Below are positions 15,304 through 25,898 of a DNA stretch of 32,418 bases, piece by piece. The translations under genes and the position numbers were made by a program. The stretch covers positions 50,256-82,673 of the forward strand of contig NZ_BDHH01000021.1 of assembly GCF_001748365.1 (NCBI RefSeq). The letters run 5' to 3'. This stretch comes from Fusibacter sp. 3D3 (lineage in GTDB: Bacteria; Bacillota; Clostridia; Peptostreptococcales; Acidaminobacteraceae). How positions within the stretch are numbered: position 1 is the first letter of the stretch; each line of letters opens with the position of its first letter. Under the pieces are notes generated by a model, which had not been told where the DNA came from, did not search any database, and saw nothing but the letters and a program-made list of their open reading frames with translations.

Positions 15304-16118
15304 AACGCCTCCACCAGTTCTTGTACGGTCAAACTCTCAGTCGATATATTGTAACCGATCTGATTGAGCTCATAGGCAAGTTGAGTGATCTGTGGCACAT
15401 CAAGTCCTATACGTTTAAGGTGCTCTACCTTTGAAAAAACTGCTCTTGGTGTGCCCTCTAGTACAATTTGGCCCTCATCCATTACGATAATGCGATCTGC
15501 ATTAACGGCTTCATCCATATAGTGCGTGATATGAACAACTGTCATTTTCTCTTTCTTATTGAGATATTCAATTGTCTTCATCACTTCTTTTCTACCTGCC
15601 GGATCAAGCATTGCCGTTGGTTCATCAAATATAATACATTTGGGTTTCATTGCGAGGATGCCCGCAATCGCGACTCTTTGCTTTTGTCCACCCGATAGAT
15701 GATGTGGCGGTTTCCTTTTGTATGGCGTCATACTCACGATTTCAAGCGCTTCATCCACACGTTTTCTAATTTCAGATGAAGGCAACCCAATATTTTCAGG
15801 ACCAAAGGCAACATCTTCTTCTACTATAGTTGCCACAAGCTGATTATCGGGGTTTTGAAAGACCATTCCCGCAGTTTTCCTTATTTCCCAGATGAGTGCC
15901 TCATCAGAAGTATCCATTTCATTTATATAAATCTTCCCGTTTGTTGGTAAATAAATACCATTTAATAGTTTTGAAAGTGTGGACTTACCTGAACCATTAT
16001 GACCAATAATCACAACGAATTCACCATCCGTCACATGTAAATTGATATCTTTTAGTGCATATTTTTCTTCATCTTTTTCATCATGATATCTAAAATATAA
16101 ACCTTCTGTCTTGATCAT
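15288..16118 (-). CDS. ecfA1: ECF transporter ATPase EcfA1
   Basis: 276 residues from the ATG at 16118. An ATG 12 bases upstream lies directly against the AAGGG and is less likely; GGTG at 16126-16129 suits the inner start. Walker A is GHNGSGKST, the Q-loop [12 protein letters not shown], the signature [14 protein letters not shown], Walker [13 protein letters not shown] and the H-loop HITHYMDE. It is the first gene of the ECF-truA unit. Confidence 0.95.
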   Translation of the reverse strand: MIKTEGLYFRYHDEKDEEKYALKDINLHVTDGEFVVIIGHNGSGKSTLSKLLNGIYLPTNGKIYINEMDTSDEALIWEIRKTAGMVFQNPDNQLVATIVEEDVAFGPENIGLPSSEIRKRVDEALEIVSMTPYKRKPPHHLSGGQKQRVAIAGILAMKPKCIIFDEPTAMLDPAGRKEVMKTIEYLNKKEKMTVVHITHYMDEAVNADRIIVMDEGQIVLEGTPRAVFSKVEHLKRIGLDVPQITQLAYELNQIGYNISTESLTVQELVEALCQLV

Positions 16119-16148
16119 TATGATCACCATCCCTTATTACTCTATGTC

Positions 16149-16177
16149 AGTATACCGTTTAAATATTAACTTTTCTA
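16149..16177 (-). promoter_or_regulatory. Possible promoter of ecfA1
   Basis: TAGAAA (16172-16177), 17 bases, TATACT (16149-16154) on the minus strand, about 30 bases ahead of the start codon. The -10 box is good and the -35 box is fair (4 of 6). Confidence 0.45.
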
Positions 16178-16257
16178 GGTTTTTTATGTGATATTTTTTT
16201 AATGATAAATTTCAAGTGTTCGTTAGAGTGTCAAAATTCCAGTGTTAATATGTAATA

Positions 16258-16284
16258 AAACCACCGGCTTTTGCCATGTGGTTT
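16258..16284 (-). terminator. Second stem-loop after rplQ
   Basis: AAACCAC and GTGGTTT arms with an inner GGC-TTTT-GCC and a small bulge, followed on the minus strand by TTTTATTA. It probably finishes termination of the rplQ transcript before the ECF unit. Confidence 0.6.
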
Positions 16285-16300
16285 GATTGTATTTAAGAAA

Positions 16301-16327
16301 GGGACTTCAGCATTATACTTAAGTCCC
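16301..16327 (-). terminator. First stem-loop after rplQ
   Basis: GGGACTT (16301-16307) pairs with AAGTCCC (16321-16327) and is followed on the minus strand by TTTCTTAAAT. It lies 10 bases after the rplQ stop. Confidence 0.6.
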
Positions 16328-16337
16328 TCACCATTTA

Positions 16338-16679
16338 TTAGATTAACTCTAATTTGCACATTGGTGCAGCATCGCCTCTACGTGGGCCAGTTTGGATTAA
16401 TCTGGTATAACCACCATTGCGTTCTTTATAATTAGGAGCGATTTCATCGAAAAGTTTCTTGACAACTGTTTCTTCAGTAACAAAAGCTAAAGCTTGTCTT
16501 CTTGCATGTAAATCGCCTCTTTTTGCAAGAGTGATCATTTTTTCAGCGAGTTTCTTAGTTTCTTTTGCTCTTGTAACAGTAGTCTCGATACGTCCATTCT
16601 TTAATAATGATGTTACTTGATTTCTAAGCATTAAATTTCTATGAGATGTTGGACGTCCTAGTTTTCTGTAACCTGCCAT
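16338..16679 (-). CDS. rplQ: 50S ribosomal protein L17
   Basis: 113 residues, the short bacterial form. [20 protein letters not shown] and the C-terminal [20 protein letters not shown] are diagnostic. L17 lies near the peptide exit tunnel. It starts 13 bases after rpoA and is the last gene of the superoperon, followed by two stem-loops. Confidence 0.98.
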   Translation of the reverse strand: MAGYRKLGRPTSHRNLMLRNQVTSLLKNGRIETTVTRAKETKKLAEKMITLAKRGDLHARRQALAFVTEETVVKKLFDEIAPNYKERNGGYTRLIQTGPRRGDAAPMCKLELI

Positions 16680-16692
16680 CGTCTTCCCTCCT

Positions 16693-17643
16693 TTACTCGT
16701 CTTCTAGTCTTAATCCCAAATCGAGTTCAGCTAATTTGTGCTTAACCTCTTCTAAGGACTTCTTACCTAAATTTCTAACTTTCATCATATCGTCTTCGCT
16801 CTTATTTGTAAGTTCTTCAACTGTATTAATGCCTGCGCGTTTTAAGCAGTTGTAAGAGCGGACAGATAAGTCGAGTTCCTCTATTGTCATTTCGAGAACC
16901 TTTTCTTTAATGTCCTCTTCTTTTTCAACCATGATCTCCACACCATTGATGCTATCCGTCATGTCTATGAACAAATTTAAATGCTCCGCCATAATTTTAG
17001 CACCAAGTGAAGTGGCTTCATCTGGTTTGATCGTTCCATCTGTCCATACTTCAAGAGTAAGTTTGTCATAATCAGCAACTTTACCAACTCTTGTTTTATC
17101 TACAGTGAAATTGACTTTACGAACAGGTGTATAGATTGAGTCAACAGGAATAATGCCAATCGGTAAACCGACTTCTTTATTGTTTTCTGCTGTCACATAG
17201 CCTCTACCTTGTCCTAATGCTATTTCCATATACAATCTTGAATTTTCGTCAAGTGTACAAATGTGTAAATCTGTATTTAAAATTTCGACATCAGCATCAG
17301 CAATGATATCTCCTGCTGTAATCTCTCCAGCTGTACTCGCTTCAATTCTTAAGATTTTTACATCTTCATCTGAATGAATTTTAGCAAAGAGCTCTTTGAG
17401 ATTAAGAATAATTTCGATTACATCTTCTTTAACACCCGGAACTGTTGAAAATTCATGTAGAACATTTTCAATTTTGATCCAGCGCACTGCCGTTCCTGGC
17501 AATGAAGATAATAAAATTCTTCTTAAGCTGTTACCGAGTGTTGTTGCATAACCTCTTTCCAGTGGTTCTACAACAAACTTTCCGAATTTGCCGTCTTCAC
17601 TAAGCTCTACACACTCAATCGTTGGTTTTTCTATTTCTATCAC
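16693..17643 (-). CDS. rpoA: RNA polymerase alpha subunit
   Basis: 316 residues. The N-terminal dimerisation domain has [20 protein letters not shown] (about residues 29-48). A short linker then leads to the C-terminal DNA- and activator-binding domain with [17 protein letters not shown] and [13 protein letters not shown]. Start is GTG at 17643, ten bases after GGAGG; no ATG competes. The 67 bases before it could pair ACCCTC with the GAGGGT of the ribosome site. It lies between S4 and L17 as in the E. coli alpha operon. Confidence 0.98.
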   Translation of the reverse strand: MIEIEKPTIECVELSEDGKFGKFVVEPLERGYATTLGNSLRRILLSSLPGTAVRWIKIENVLHEFSTVPGVKEDVIEIILNLKELFAKIHSDEDVKILRIEASTAGEITAGDIIADADVEILNTDLHICTLDENSRLYMEIALGQGRGYVTAENNKEVGLPIGIIPVDSIYTPVRKVNFTVDKTRVGKVADYDKLTLEVWTDGTIKPDEATSLGAKIMAEHLNLFIDMTDSINGVEIMVEKEEDIKEKVLEMTIEELDLSVRSYNCLKRAGINTVEELTNKSEDDMMKVRNLGKKSLEEVKHKLAELDLGLRLEDE

Positions 17644-17710
17644 TAGTTAAGACCCTCCTTCTCTTTAAACTATACAAATAACACTTGAGGGTAATAAACA
17701 ATATCCAACC

Positions 17711-18331
17711 TTATCTAGAGTAAAGTTCAACAATAAGATGCTCTTCTACTGGTAAGTCGATATCATTTCTTACAGGTAATGCTGTAAGTTTCCCTTCCAT
17801 CTTTTCGAAGTTCACTTCTAACCAACCTGGAACAGTTTTAGCAACTTCAGCTAACTGCTTAAATTTGTCAGAAGACTTACTTTTGTCTTTAAGTGCGATT
17901 AGATCGCCAATCTCTAAAGTCATCGATGGAATATCTGCTTTATGCCCATTTAAAGTAAAGTGTCCATGAACAACTAATTGTCTCGCTTCTTTTCTAGAAT
18001 TCGCAAATCCTAAACGATAAACAACGTTGTCAAGTCTTAATTCTAATAATTGTAAAAGGTTTTCGCCGGCGATCCCCTTCATTTTCTCTGCTTTATCATA
18101 GATTAATTTGAACTGTCCTTCTAAGAGACCATAGTATTTTTTTACTTTTTGCTTCTCTCTTAATTGAGTTCCGTAACCAGAAAGCTTCGTTCTTTTTGCA
18201 CCATGTTGCCCAGGTGCTGTTTGTCTTTTATTTAAAGTACATTTGTCGCTATAGCATCTATCGCCTTTAAGATATAGCTTTTGTCCTTCTCTACGACAAA
18301 TCCTACAAGATGGTCCTGTATATCTTGCCAA
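17711..18331 (-). CDS. rpsD: 30S ribosomal protein S4, zinc-binding form
   Basis: 206 residues. Four cysteines (C9, C12, C26, C31 in CRICRRE and CYSDKC) give the zinc-binding form of S4. [20 protein letters not shown] is the S4 RNA-binding domain. S4 is a primary 16S binder. The start codon is TTG, with AGGAGGT at a proper distance; no ATG is available. Unlike Bacillus, where rpsD stands alone, the gene lies in the alpha operon. Confidence 0.97.
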   Translation of the reverse strand: MARYTGPSCRICRREGQKLYLKGDRCYSDKCTLNKRQTAPGQHGAKRTKLSGYGTQLREKQKVKKYYGLLEGQFKLIYDKAEKMKGIAGENLLQLLELRLDNVVYRLGFANSRKEARQLVVHGHFTLNGHKADIPSMTLEIGDLIALKDKSKSSDKFKQLAEVAKTVPGWLEVNFEKMEGKLTALPVRNDIDLPVEEHLIVELYSR

Positions 18332-18359
18332 TTAAAACACCTCCTAATACTGAAATATA

Positions 18360-18758
18360 TTACACTCTTCTTCTTTTTGGTGGTCTACAACCATTATGTG
18401 GAATTGGTGTTACATCTGTAATAGATGTAATTTCAAGTCCAGATGCTTGTAAAGCTCTGATAGCAGCTTCACGGCCAGAACCAGGTCCCTTAACAAATAC
18501 AGAAACTGTTCTTAAACCGTTCTCCATGCCATTTTTTGCAGCAGCTTCCGCACACATTTGCGCAGCATAAGGAGTCGACTTTCTAGAGCCTTTGAAACCT
18601 AAGCTTCCAGCACTAGACCATGCAAGTGCATTGCCATCAGTATCTGTTAAAGTCACAATTGTATTGTTAAATGTTGCTTGGATATGAGCCTGTCCACGTT
18701 CAACATTTTTACGATCACGTTTTTTACGAGTTTTACGTGCTTTTTTAGCAACAGCCAT
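18360..18758 (-). CDS. rpsK: 30S ribosomal protein S11
   Basis: 132 residues. A basic N-terminal tail is followed by [20 protein letters not shown] and the C-terminal [18 protein letters not shown], which is nearly invariant. S11 is a platform protein that faces the E site and the S7 interface. ATG start, 19 bases after rpsM. Confidence 0.98.
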   Translation of the reverse strand: MAVAKKARKTRKKRDRKNVERGQAHIQATFNNTIVTLTDTDGNALAWSSAGSLGFKGSRKSTPYAAQMCAEAAAKNGMENGLRTVSVFVKGPGSGREAAIRALQASGLEITSITDVTPIPHNGCRPPKRRRV

Positions 18759-18777
18759 GTCTTATATCCCTCCTTAC

Positions 18778-19149
18778 CTACTTTTTCTTTTTACGGCTTA
18801 CAGTTTTCTTAGGCCCTTTACGAGTTCTAGCGTTCGTTTTCGTTTTTTGTCCACGAACTGGAAGTCCTTTTCTGTGTCTAATCCCTCTGTAACAACCGAT
18901 TTCTTTTAATCGTTTAATGTTCATAGCAATTTCTCTTCTCAAGTCCCCTTCTACAAGGACACTTTCTTCGATAAGTGCTCTTAATTTACTAACTTCTTCT
19001 TCAGTAAGATCTTTAACTCTAGTATCTTCACTGATTCCAGCTTTTTGTAAAAGCTCTAAAGAAGTAGGTTTTCCAATACCATAGATATAAGTTAAGCCGA
19101 TAACAGCTCTCTTCTCTCTAGGTAGGTCAACACCTGCAATTCTTGCCAT
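18778..19149 (-). CDS. rpsM: 30S ribosomal protein S13
   Basis: 123 residues with [20 protein letters not shown] at the start, [19 protein letters not shown] in the middle and a Lys-rich tail that reaches the P-site tRNA. S13 forms the head bridge to the large subunit. ATG start with AGGAGG. A 101-base gap separates it from rpmJ. Confidence 0.98.
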   Translation of the reverse strand: MARIAGVDLPREKRAVIGLTYIYGIGKPTSLELLQKAGISEDTRVKDLTEEEVSKLRALIEESVLVEGDLRREIAMNIKRLKEIGCYRGIRHRKGLPVRGQKTKTNARTRKGPKKTVSRKKKK

Positions 19150-19250
19150 TGAATTACACCTCCTAATGTGTATTAAAATGTGATGTGTCTTCTATAAGTT
19201 TCAAATATAAAGTTTTTCAGCCGCGCTTTATATCTGGTACACACGATAGA

Positions 19251-19364
19251 TTAACCTTGTGTTTGTTTGTGCTTTGGATTTTCGCAAATAATCATTACTT
19301 TACCTTTTCTCTTAATGACTTTGCATTTCTCACACATTGGTTTTACCGATGGTCTAACTTTCAT
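19251..19364 (-). CDS. rpmJ: 50S ribosomal protein L36
   Basis: 37 residues: [20 protein letters not shown], then [17 protein letters not shown]. Cysteines 11, 14 and 27 and His 32 form the zinc ribbon, so this is the zinc-dependent form. ATG at 19364 with AGGAGG upstream; TAA at 19251. It lies 12 bases after infA, the usual order infA-rpmJ-rpsM. Confidence 0.97.
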   Translation of the reverse strand: MKVRPSVKPMCEKCKVIKRKGKVMIICENPKHKQTQG

Positions 19365-19376
19365 TGTTATACCTCC

Positions 19377-19598
19377 TTATCCCTTACCACGCCATGTAAT
19401 TCGGCCTCTTGAAAGGTCGTATGGCGATAATTCTAGTGTTACTTTATCTCCAGGTAATATCCTAATAAAATTCATTCTTAGTTTCCCTGAAATATGCGCC
19501 AAAACAATATGACCATTTTCCAGTTTAACTTTGAAATTTGCATTTGGTAATGCCTCTACTACTATACCTTCAACTTCAATTGAATCACTTTTTGCCAT
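19377..19598 (-). CDS. infA: Translation initiation factor IF-1
   Basis: 73 residues from the ATG at 19598. An earlier in-frame ATG nine bases upstream touches the AGGAGG and is rejected. It is an OB-fold protein that blocks the A site during initiation: [20 protein letters not shown] and [18 protein letters not shown]. Length and the C-terminal RGRITWRGK are standard. Confidence 0.97.
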   Translation of the reverse strand: MAKSDSIEVEGIVVEALPNANFKVKLENGHIVLAHISGKLRMNFIRILPGDKVTLELSPYDLSRGRITWRGKG

Positions 19599-19622
19599 TA
19601 GAATCATCCCTCCTAACTTGGA

Positions 19623-19904
19623 TTAGATTAAGCCTGTTTTTTCGACTTCTTTTCGAAGCATCGCATTTGTAATCTTTTTCTCACTGCTCATCTTCTCATG
19701 AAGATCTTCACTGAAAAATTTCAATTTAGCCAAATGTTTAACCTTCTTAGTTTTCGGTTTTTCAAGCTTACGAATGTCTCCATCTGCAATTTTTACAAAC
19801 TGCTCATCCACAATCTCGATGACGATGAAGATTCTGTCTTTATCTCTTCCTGCTTTTGATTTGACAAATTGACCGATTTCAAGTTCCTTAGATGAATTTA
19901 GCAT
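19623..19904 (-). CDS. KOW-domain RNA-binding protein (L14e-like)
   Basis: 93 residues. The N-terminal half reads LEIGQFVKSKAGRDKDRIFI and EIVDEQFVKIADGD, a KOW-type fold similar to eukaryotic/archaeal L14e. The C-terminal half is Lys-rich. Genes of this type between map and infA are a hallmark of many Clostridia. Its molecular role is not established; a ribosome-associated role is likely from the position. ATG start, 16 bases after map. Confidence 0.85.
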   Translation of the reverse strand: MLNSSKELEIGQFVKSKAGRDKDRIFIVIEIVDEQFVKIADGDIRKLEKPKTKKVKHLAKLKFFSEDLHEKMSSEKKITNAMLRKEVEKTGLI

Positions 19905-19920
19905 CTAGTCACCTCGCTTA

Positions 19921-20667
19921 TTATAAACTCGTTAGAAGTATTGGATCGTTTTCGGTGATGACAACTGTATGCTCATAATGCGCAGAAAGCTTACCATCTT
20001 TTGTTACAACCGTCCAGTCATCTCCAAGGGTTCTAACGTTAAAACCACCTTCATTAACCATTGGCTCTATTGCAAGTACCATTCCTGGAACAAGTCTTGG
20101 ACCTTTCCCAGCTGGTCCATAGTTAGGTACCGCCGGCTCCTCATGAAGCTTAGTACCAATCCCATGTCCTACATAGTCTCTCACAATGCTAAAGCCTTGA
20201 TCTTCAGCATATTTTTGAATGGCATTTGAAATATCAAAGAGTCTATAGCCCACTCTGCAAAATTTCAGTCCTTCAAAAAAGCTTTCTTCAGTGACTTTAA
20301 TTAGTTTCAAAGCATTTTCACTCACCTTGCCAACAGGATGAGTTCTAGCAGCATCACCATGATAGCCGTTTTTAAATGCACCGACATCAATGCTGATTAT
20401 ATCGCCTTCTTTTAACACTGTATCAGAAGGTATGCCGTGAATCACTTGATCGTTGATTGAAGCACATATGGAAGCTGGAAAGCCCCCATAGCCTTTGAAT
20501 GAAGGCACTGCCTGGTGCGCAATTATCAATTTCTCAGCAATTTGATCAAGCTCTCCTGTTGTGATACCAGGTTTTATCGCTTCCTTTATTGCTTCATGAA
20601 CTAATGCAACAATACGTCCAGACTCTTGCATCAGTTCAATTTCATGTTTTGATTTTATAACAATCAT
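19921..20667 (-). CDS. map: Methionine aminopeptidase type I
   Basis: 248 residues. The five metal ligands are all seen: D94 in ISIDVGAF, D105 in YHGDAART, H168 in VGHGIG, E201 in [10 protein letters not shown] and E232 in YEHTVVI, with substrate histidine H77. It removes the initiator methionine from nascent proteins. ATG start two bases after the adk stop. Confidence 0.97.
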   Translation of the reverse strand: MIVIKSKHEIELMQESGRIVALVHEAIKEAIKPGITTGELDQIAEKLIIAHQAVPSFKGYGGFPASICASINDQVIHGIPSDTVLKEGDIISIDVGAFKNGYHGDAARTHPVGKVSENALKLIKVTEESFFEGLKFCRVGYRLFDISNAIQKYAEDQGFSIVRDYVGHGIGTKLHEEPAVPNYGPAGKGPRLVPGMVLAIEPMVNEGGFNVRTLGDDWTVVTKDGKLSAHYEHTVVITENDPILLTSL

Positions 20668-20669
20668 GC

Positions 20670-21314
20670 TTAGCCCCTTAATGCTTTTACGATATCTTCA
20701 AATACCAATTTTATATCTTGTTCACCTTCTATGTCAACAAGAACATGTTTTGAAGAATAGTAGCTGATTAACGGTGCTGTTTCATTCATATATACATTAA
20801 TTCTGTTTTTAACCGTTTCCTCAACATCGTCACTACGTTGGTACAGTTCACCACCACATTTATCACAAACGCCTTTAACTTTTGAAGCATTATTGTGAAT
20901 ATGATACGTTGCACCACAATTTTTACAAATACGTCTGCCGACCGCTCTGGAAACTAAAACTTCAGGATTAACTTTGATGTTGATCACTGCATTCAGCGAT
21001 ACTTCAAGATTTTTTAATACTTTGTCGAGTTCTTCCGCTTGAACTTCCGTTCTCGGAAAACCATCTAATAAAAATCCATCTTTACAATCCGCTTCTTTTA
21101 AGCGATCTTCAACAATTTCGACGACAAGTGAATCTGGTACTAAAGCCCCTTGATCAATAAATGATTTAGCGCGTTTCCCAAGTTCTGTGCCTTCTTTAAT
21201 ATTTTTTCTGAATATATCACCGGTTGAAATATGCGGAATCGCATATTTTGAGGTGATATATTCAGCTTGTGTGCCTTTACCAGCGCCGGGAGGGCCCAAT
21301 AAGATCAATCTCAT
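20670..21314 (-). CDS. adk: Adenylate kinase, zinc-binding lid form
   Basis: 214 residues. The P-loop is [10 protein letters not shown] (7-16), with GFPRT as a substrate motif. The lid carries CKNC and CDKC pairs (about residues 129-152), the zinc-binding lid common in Gram-positive bacteria. It balances ATP, ADP and AMP. It lies between secY and map, as is usual in Firmicutes. Confidence 0.97.
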   Translation of the reverse strand: MRLILLGPPGAGKGTQAEYITSKYAIPHISTGDIFRKNIKEGTELGKRAKSFIDQGALVPDSLVVEIVEDRLKEADCKDGFLLDGFPRTEVQAEELDKVLKNLEVSLNAVINIKVNPEVLVSRAVGRRICKNCGATYHIHNNASKVKGVCDKCGGELYQRSDDVEETVKNRINVYMNETAPLISYYSSKHVLVDIEGEQDIKLVFEDIVKALRG

Positions 21315-21324
21315 TTATACCCCC

Positions 21325-22590
21325 TTAGCTTAAAAAGCCTTCATAATGTCTCATGAGCATTTGAGCTTCAATTTGTTTCATGGTTTCAAGCGAAACAGAA
21401 ACAACGATGAGTAGCGATGTACCCCCGAAACTAAAGCTTGTATTCGTAAGTGCTCCTAAGAAGTTTGGTAAAATCGCAATGGCAGCTAAGAATAATCCCC
21501 CTACAACTGTGATTCTATTTAATGACTTACCAAGATATTCCGCTGTTGGTTTACCTGGTCTAATACCTGGAATAAATCCACCATTCGTTTTTAAACGGTC
21601 TGAAACTTCGATTGGATTGAATGTTACATTCGTATAGAAGAATGTAAAGGCAAATATCAAAATTGCATAAAGTACATTATATAAAACTGAGGTTTGGTTT
21701 AACCATTTTCCTACAAAGACTGCAAACCCAGAACCTGGGAAAAACGCTGAAATTGTAAGCGGAAACATTAATATTGAAATTGCAAATATGACTGGAATAA
21801 CACCCGCTTGATTAACCTTAAGAGGTATATGCGTGCTTTGTCCACCATACATTTTTCTACCTACTACTCTTTTCGCATATTGTACAGGAATTTTTCTCTG
21901 TCCTTGTTGAATAAAGATAACACCTGATATAATTGCGACTGCCACTAGACAGAATATAATAACTTGAATCAAATTAACCTGCCCAATTTTGAGATTGTTA
22001 ATTGTTGAAAATGTCGTTTCAGGAACTCTAGCAATTATTCCCGCAAAGATGAAAAGTGAAATACCGTTTCCGATACCATTTTCCGTTATTTTCTCACCTA
22101 AGTACATTAAGAACGCTGTTCCAGCCGTTAAGGTCAACACAGAAATGAATGTTGAAAATGCACCTGGGTTTAAGAAAAATCTTTGGAAGTAACCTAGACT
22201 GAATCCGACTCCCTGAATCACCGCTAAAACAACTGTTAAATAACGTGTGTATCTAGCGATTTTCTTTCTACCTTCTTCACCTTCTCTTGCTAACGCTTCT
22301 AAAGAAGGGAAAGCAATCTGTAAAAGGTTCAGCACGATTGAAGCCGTAATATATGGGCTAATCCCCAATGCGAAAATGGTAAATGTCTTAAAGTTACCAC
22401 CACTCATAAGGTTAAATAATCCTAATAAGCCATCTTCACTATTAGCAAACGCTGCTGCTAACTTTGCACTATCAATTCCTGGTACTGGTACTGTAGATCC
22501 TAATCTAAAAACTGCGATCATCATAAAAGTATAGAGGATTCTCTTTCTTAGATCAGGAATTTTCCAAGCGTTTTTAAGTGTAGAAAACAA
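21325..22590 (-). CDS. secY: Preprotein translocase subunit SecY
   Basis: 421 residues and ten membrane helices. FRLGSTVPVPGIDSAKL and SLFIFAGIIARVPETT are typical, and the C-terminal cytoplasmic loops contain TNGGFIPGIRPGKPTAEYL. It forms the channel of the Sec translocon. The start is TTG directly after the rplO stop (TAA-TTG), with AGAGGTG eight bases before it; no ATG is near. Confidence 0.97.
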   Translation of the reverse strand: MFSTLKNAWKIPDLRKRILYTFMMIAVFRLGSTVPVPGIDSAKLAAAFANSEDGLLGLFNLMSGGNFKTFTIFALGISPYITASIVLNLLQIAFPSLEALAREGEEGRKKIARYTRYLTVVLAVIQGVGFSLGYFQRFFLNPGAFSTFISVLTLTAGTAFLMYLGEKITENGIGNGISLFIFAGIIARVPETTFSTINNLKIGQVNLIQVIIFCLVAVAIISGVIFIQQGQRKIPVQYAKRVVGRKMYGGQSTHIPLKVNQAGVIPVIFAISILMFPLTISAFFPGSGFAVFVGKWLNQTSVLYNVLYAILIFAFTFFYTNVTFNPIEVSDRLKTNGGFIPGIRPGKPTAEYLGKSLNRITVVGGLFLAAIAILPNFLGALTNTSFSFGGTSLLIVVSVSLETMKQIEAQMLMRHYEGFLS

Positions 22591-23031
22591 TTAGATCACC
22601 TCTGCCTTTCCTCCAGCAGCTTCAATTTTAGTTATCGCTGACTGAGTGAATTTGTTAGCTCTTACTGTAAGCTTTTTATTCAATTCTCCATCGCCTAATA
22701 CTTTAATACCGTAATTTAATTTGCTAACTACACCAGTTTCTAACAACAATTCAGGCGTAATTTCTGTTCCATCTTCAAAGTTATTTAATAACTCTATATT
22801 GATGATCGTCCATTGCTTCTTGAATTTATTGTTAAATCCTCTTTTTGGAATTCTTCTGAATAATGGCATCTGACCGCCCTCAAAGCCTGGTCTTACACCA
22901 CCGCCCGAACGTGAATTTTGACCATTCATACCGCGTCCTGCAGTTGTACCTGAACCAGAACCCGTACCTCTACCAACTCTTTTTCTAGACTTAGTAGAAC
23001 CTTCTGCTGGTCTTAAATCATGAAGTCTCAT
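22591..23031 (-). CDS. rplO: 50S ribosomal protein L15
   Basis: 146 residues from ATG at 23031. A GTG two codons earlier is inside the AGGAGGTG ribosome site and is rejected. [20 protein letters not shown] and the Gly/Arg-rich [20 protein letters not shown] are diagnostic. L15 is a late assembly protein of the large subunit core. Confidence 0.97.
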   Translation of the reverse strand: MRLHDLRPAEGSTKSRKRVGRGTGSGSGTTAGRGMNGQNSRSGGGVRPGFEGGQMPLFRRIPKRGFNNKFKKQWTIINIELLNNFEDGTEITPELLLETGVVSKLNYGIKVLGDGELNKKLTVRANKFTQSAITKIEAAGGKAEVI

Positions 23032-23050
23032 GGTCACACCTCCTTTAAGA

Positions 23051-23227
23051 TTACTCTACTATTTGAACTAAGTGATTGACTCGATTAACCATACCTCTCA
23101 TTTGAGGATTGTCTTGTTTTTCAACCACTTGACCGATTTTTCTAAGGCCTAATGCTTCAACAGTTTGTTTATGTTTTGGCAAAACACCAATTGTACTTTT
23201 TACTAATTTTACTTTAATTGTAGCCAA
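23051..23227 (-). CDS. rpmD: 50S ribosomal protein L30
   Basis: 58 residues: [20 protein letters not shown], then [20 protein letters not shown] and a C-terminal [17 protein letters not shown], the full bacterial L30. The start is TTG at 23227, with AGGGGGT about eight bases upstream. An ATG closer to that site (23233) is out of frame and gives only six residues. It lies between rpsE and rplO, as expected. Confidence 0.96.
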   Translation of the reverse strand: MATIKVKLVKSTIGVLPKHKQTVEALGLRKIGQVVEKQDNPQMRGMVNRVNHLVQIVE

Positions 23228-23239
23228 GGTTCATACCCC

Positions 23240-23746
23240 CTAACCTAAGATTTCTTCTACAGTCTTACCTCTTAATTTAGCCACACCTTCAGCTGTTTTA
23301 AGATTGTTAAGACCATCGATCGTTGCATTAACCATATTTCTAGGGTTATTACTTCCTAATGATTTCGCTCTAACGTCTTTAATACCCGCGAGCTCCAATA
23401 CCGCACGAACAGGACCACCAGCAATAACACCTGTACCTTCGAAAGCTTTCATGATTCTGACAGCGCCAGCGCCATAATGTCCTTCAATATTATGTGGTAC
23501 AGTAGTGCCTACTCTTGGAACATAAATTAAACGTTTTTTTGCATCTTCAATTGCTTTAGAAATTGCTTCTGGTACTTCTTTTGCTTTACCAGTACCAATT
23601 CCAACATGGCCATTTTCATCTCCAACAACAACTAATGCGCTGAATCTAAAATTTCTACCACCTTTAACAACCTTAGTAACACGATTTATATTGATAACCT
23701 GTTCTTTGAGGTCTAACTTACTAGCATCAATCAAATGACGACTCAT
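23240..23746 (-). CDS. rpsE: 30S ribosomal protein S5
   Basis: 168 residues from the ATG at 23746, seven bases after GGAGG; an ATG two codons earlier is too close. N-terminal dsRBD-like part [20 protein letters not shown] and C-terminal [20 protein letters not shown]5 lines the mRNA entry and affects decoding accuracy. Confidence 0.97.
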   Translation of the reverse strand: MSRHLIDASKLDLKEQVININRVTKVVKGGRNFRFSALVVVGDENGHVGIGTGKAKEVPEAISKAIEDAKKRLIYVPRVGTTVPHNIEGHYGAGAVRIMKAFEGTGVIAGGPVRAVLELAGIKDVRAKSLGSNNPRNMVNATIDGLNNLKTAEGVAKLRGKTVEEILG

Positions 23747-23763
23747 TTGCATACCTCCCTAAT

Positions 23764-24123
23764 CTAGAATTTAAGTCCTGCTTCTCTTGCGCCTTCAGCG
23801 AGTTCTTTTACTCTACCGTGGTAGAGGTAACCGCCTCTATCGAAAACTACATTTTCAATGCCTTTTTCAAGCGCTTTTTTAGCTACTAACTCACCAACTA
23901 ATTTAGCAGCTTCTTTATTTCCAGTATTCGAAACTTTTTCTTTAACAGAAGTTTCAAGGCTAGAAGCAGCAACTAAAGTGTTTCCAGTTACGTCATCAAT
24001 AATTTGCGCGTAAATGTTAAGATTTGATCTATAAACATTTAGTCTAGGCTTCGCAGCGTTACCAGAAATTTTCTTACGCACTCTCATATGACGCGCTTTT
24101 CTATTTTCATTTCTACTTGCCAT
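23764..24123 (-). CDS. rplR: 50S ribosomal protein L18
   Basis: 119 residues. [35 protein letters not shown] and the C-terminal [20 protein letters not shown] are typical. L18 binds 5S rRNA together with L5. ATG start, 19 bases after rplF. Confidence 0.98.
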   Translation of the reverse strand: MASRNENRKARHMRVRKKISGNAAKPRLNVYRSNLNIYAQIIDDVTGNTLVAASSLETSVKEKVSNTGNKEAAKLVGELVAKKALEKGIENVVFDRGGYLYHGRVKELAEGAREAGLKF

Positions 24124-24142
24124 TAGTTATGCCACTCCTTTC

Positions 24143-24688
24143 TTATTTTTTCTTACCAGTTTTTCCTTCTTTACGGATAACGTTCTCATCTGCATAACGA
24201 ACGCCTTTACCTTTGTAAGGTTCTGGTTTTCTCCACTCTCTGATCTTCGAAGCGTAGTTACCAACTCTTTGTTTGTTGATCCCTTTAACGATAAGTTCAG
24301 TTGGCGTTACAACTTCTACTGTAATGCCATCTGGATCTTCCATAACAACTGGATGAGAATGACCTAATTGTAATTCTAATTTTTTACCGTTTTTAGCAGC
24401 TTTGTAACCTACGCCAACGATTAAAAGTTTTCTTTCAAAACCTTGTTTTACACCAACAACCATGTTGTTGATAAGCGCTCTTGATAAACCATGCAACGCT
24501 CTATGTCTCTTATTATCAGATGGTCTTACAACTGTTAATGTTTCACCATCTATATCGATCTTAATGTCTTTGTCTATTTGCTCTGACAATTCTCCTAGAG
24601 GCCCTTTTACAGTTACTAAGTTCTCACTTGTAACCGCAATTTGAACTCCTTGAGGTATTGTAATAGGCAATCTACCTACTCTCGACAT
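24143..24688 (-). CDS. rplF: 50S ribosomal protein L6
   Basis: 181 residues from the ATG at 24688; a GTG two codons upstream overlaps the AGGAGGTG site. MSRVGRLPITIPQGV at the start and KIREWRKPEPYKGKGVRYAD near the end are standard for L6, which sits near the factor-binding centre. Confidence 0.97.
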   Translation of the reverse strand: MSRVGRLPITIPQGVQIAVTSENLVTVKGPLGELSEQIDKDIKIDIDGETLTVVRPSDNKRHRALHGLSRALINNMVVGVKQGFERKLLIVGVGYKAAKNGKKLELQLGHSHPVVMEDPDGITVEVVTPTELIVKGINKQRVGNYASKIREWRKPEPYKGKGVRYADENVIRKEGKTGKKK

Positions 24689-24712
24689 TGTCACACCTCC
24701 TAGTTATTCGTA

Positions 24713-25111
24713 TTACCATACGTAACAGATTACTTCGCCGCCTACTTCAAGCTTTCTAGCTTCTCTATCAGTGATGATACCGTTTGAAGTCGAAATAATT
24801 GCTACACCTAATCCACCTAAAACTTTTGGTACATCTGTCTTCTTTGCATAAACTCTTAAGCCAGGCTTAGAGATTCTTTTAAGTCCAGTGATAACACGTT
24901 CTTTGCTATCGCCGTATTTAAGTTCGATTCTAATCAAACCTTGTTTACCGTCTTCTATTACATCAAATCCTTTGATGTATCCTTCTTGTAAAAGGATCTC
25001 AACGATTTTCTTTTTAACATTTGATGCTGGAACATCTACTGATGCATGTTTAACCATATTAGCGTTACGTACACGTGTCAGTAAATCAGCAATTGGATCT
25101 GTCATAGCCAT
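24713..25111 (-). CDS. rpsH: 30S ribosomal protein S8
   Basis: 132 residues. [20 protein letters not shown] and the C-terminal [19 protein letters not shown] are diagnostic. S8 binds the central domain of 16S rRNA; in E. coli it also represses the spc operon. ATG at 25111 is nine bases after AGGAGG. Confidence 0.98.
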   Translation of the reverse strand: MAMTDPIADLLTRVRNANMVKHASVDVPASNVKKKIVEILLQEGYIKGFDVIEDGKQGLIRIELKYGDSKERVITGLKRISKPGLRVYAKKTDVPKVLGGLGVAIISTSNGIITDREARKLEVGGEVICYVW

Positions 25112-25135
25112 GAGTATTTACCTCCTTCCGATTTC

Positions 25136-25321
25136 TTACCAGCTAGCTTTTCTAACGCCAGGAATTTGACCTTTATACGCCAATTCTCTAAAGCAGATAC
25201 GGCAAATTCCATATTTTCTTAAATAAGCATGTGGTCTTCCACAGATTCTACATCTATTGTATTCTCTAGTTGAGTACTTTTGTGTTCTTGACTGTTTAAC
25301 TTTAAGACTCGTTTTAGCCAC
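25136..25321 (-). CDS. rpsN: 30S ribosomal protein S14 type Z
   Basis: 61 residues, the short zinc form: C24, C27, C40 and C43 in CRICGRP and GICRICFRE. The start codon is GTG at 25321 with AGGAGGG upstream. Placement between L5 and S8 is standard. Confidence 0.98.
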   Translation of the reverse strand: MAKTSLKVKQSRTQKYSTREYNRCRICGRPHAYLRKYGICRICFRELAYKGQIPGVRKASW

Positions 25322-25333
25322 TATAATCCCTCC

Positions 25334-25873
25334 TTACTTAACGAATGGCATTCCCATCAATCTCAATAATTCTCTTGCCTCTTCATCAGTTTTTGCAGAA
25401 GTAACGAATGTAATGTCCATACCTCTTACAGTATCCACCTTATCAATGTTGATTTCTGGAAAGATTAACTGCTCTTTAATACCTAAAGTATAGTTTCCTC
25501 TTCCGTCGAAAGAATTAGCACTAACACCTCTAAAGTCTCTTACCCTTGGTAAAGCGATTGTAATAAATCTGTCTAAGAATTCATACATTCTCTCACCTCT
25601 AAGGGTTACTTTAGCACCAACATTCATACCAGCTCTCACTTTGAAGTTCGCGACTGATTTTTTTGCTTTTGTAATCACAGGTGCCTGTCCAGCGATAGTT
25701 GTCAATTCATCAACGGCAGCTTTGATTACTTTTGGATTGTCTTTACCATCACCGAGTCCCATATTGATTACGACTTTCTCGATTTTTGGAAGTTGCATTA
25801 CATTACTATATTGGAATTTTTCCATTAAGGCTTTTTTTACCTCATTATTGTACTTCTCTTTAAATCTTGCCAT
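25334..25873 (-). CDS. rplE: 50S ribosomal protein L5
   Basis: 179 residues: [40 protein letters not shown] and [10 protein letters not shown] at the end. L5 binds 5S rRNA and contacts the P-site tRNA. ATG start, 25 bases after rplX. Confidence 0.98.
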   Translation of the reverse strand: MARFKEKYNNEVKKALMEKFQYSNVMQLPKIEKVVINMGLGDGKDNPKVIKAAVDELTTIAGQAPVITKAKKSVANFKVRAGMNVGAKVTLRGERMYEFLDRFITIALPRVRDFRGVSANSFDGRGNYTLGIKEQLIFPEINIDKVDTVRGMDITFVTSAKTDEEARELLRLMGMPFVK

Positions 25874-25898
25874 GAGTTAAACCTCCTTTCTCACTGGA

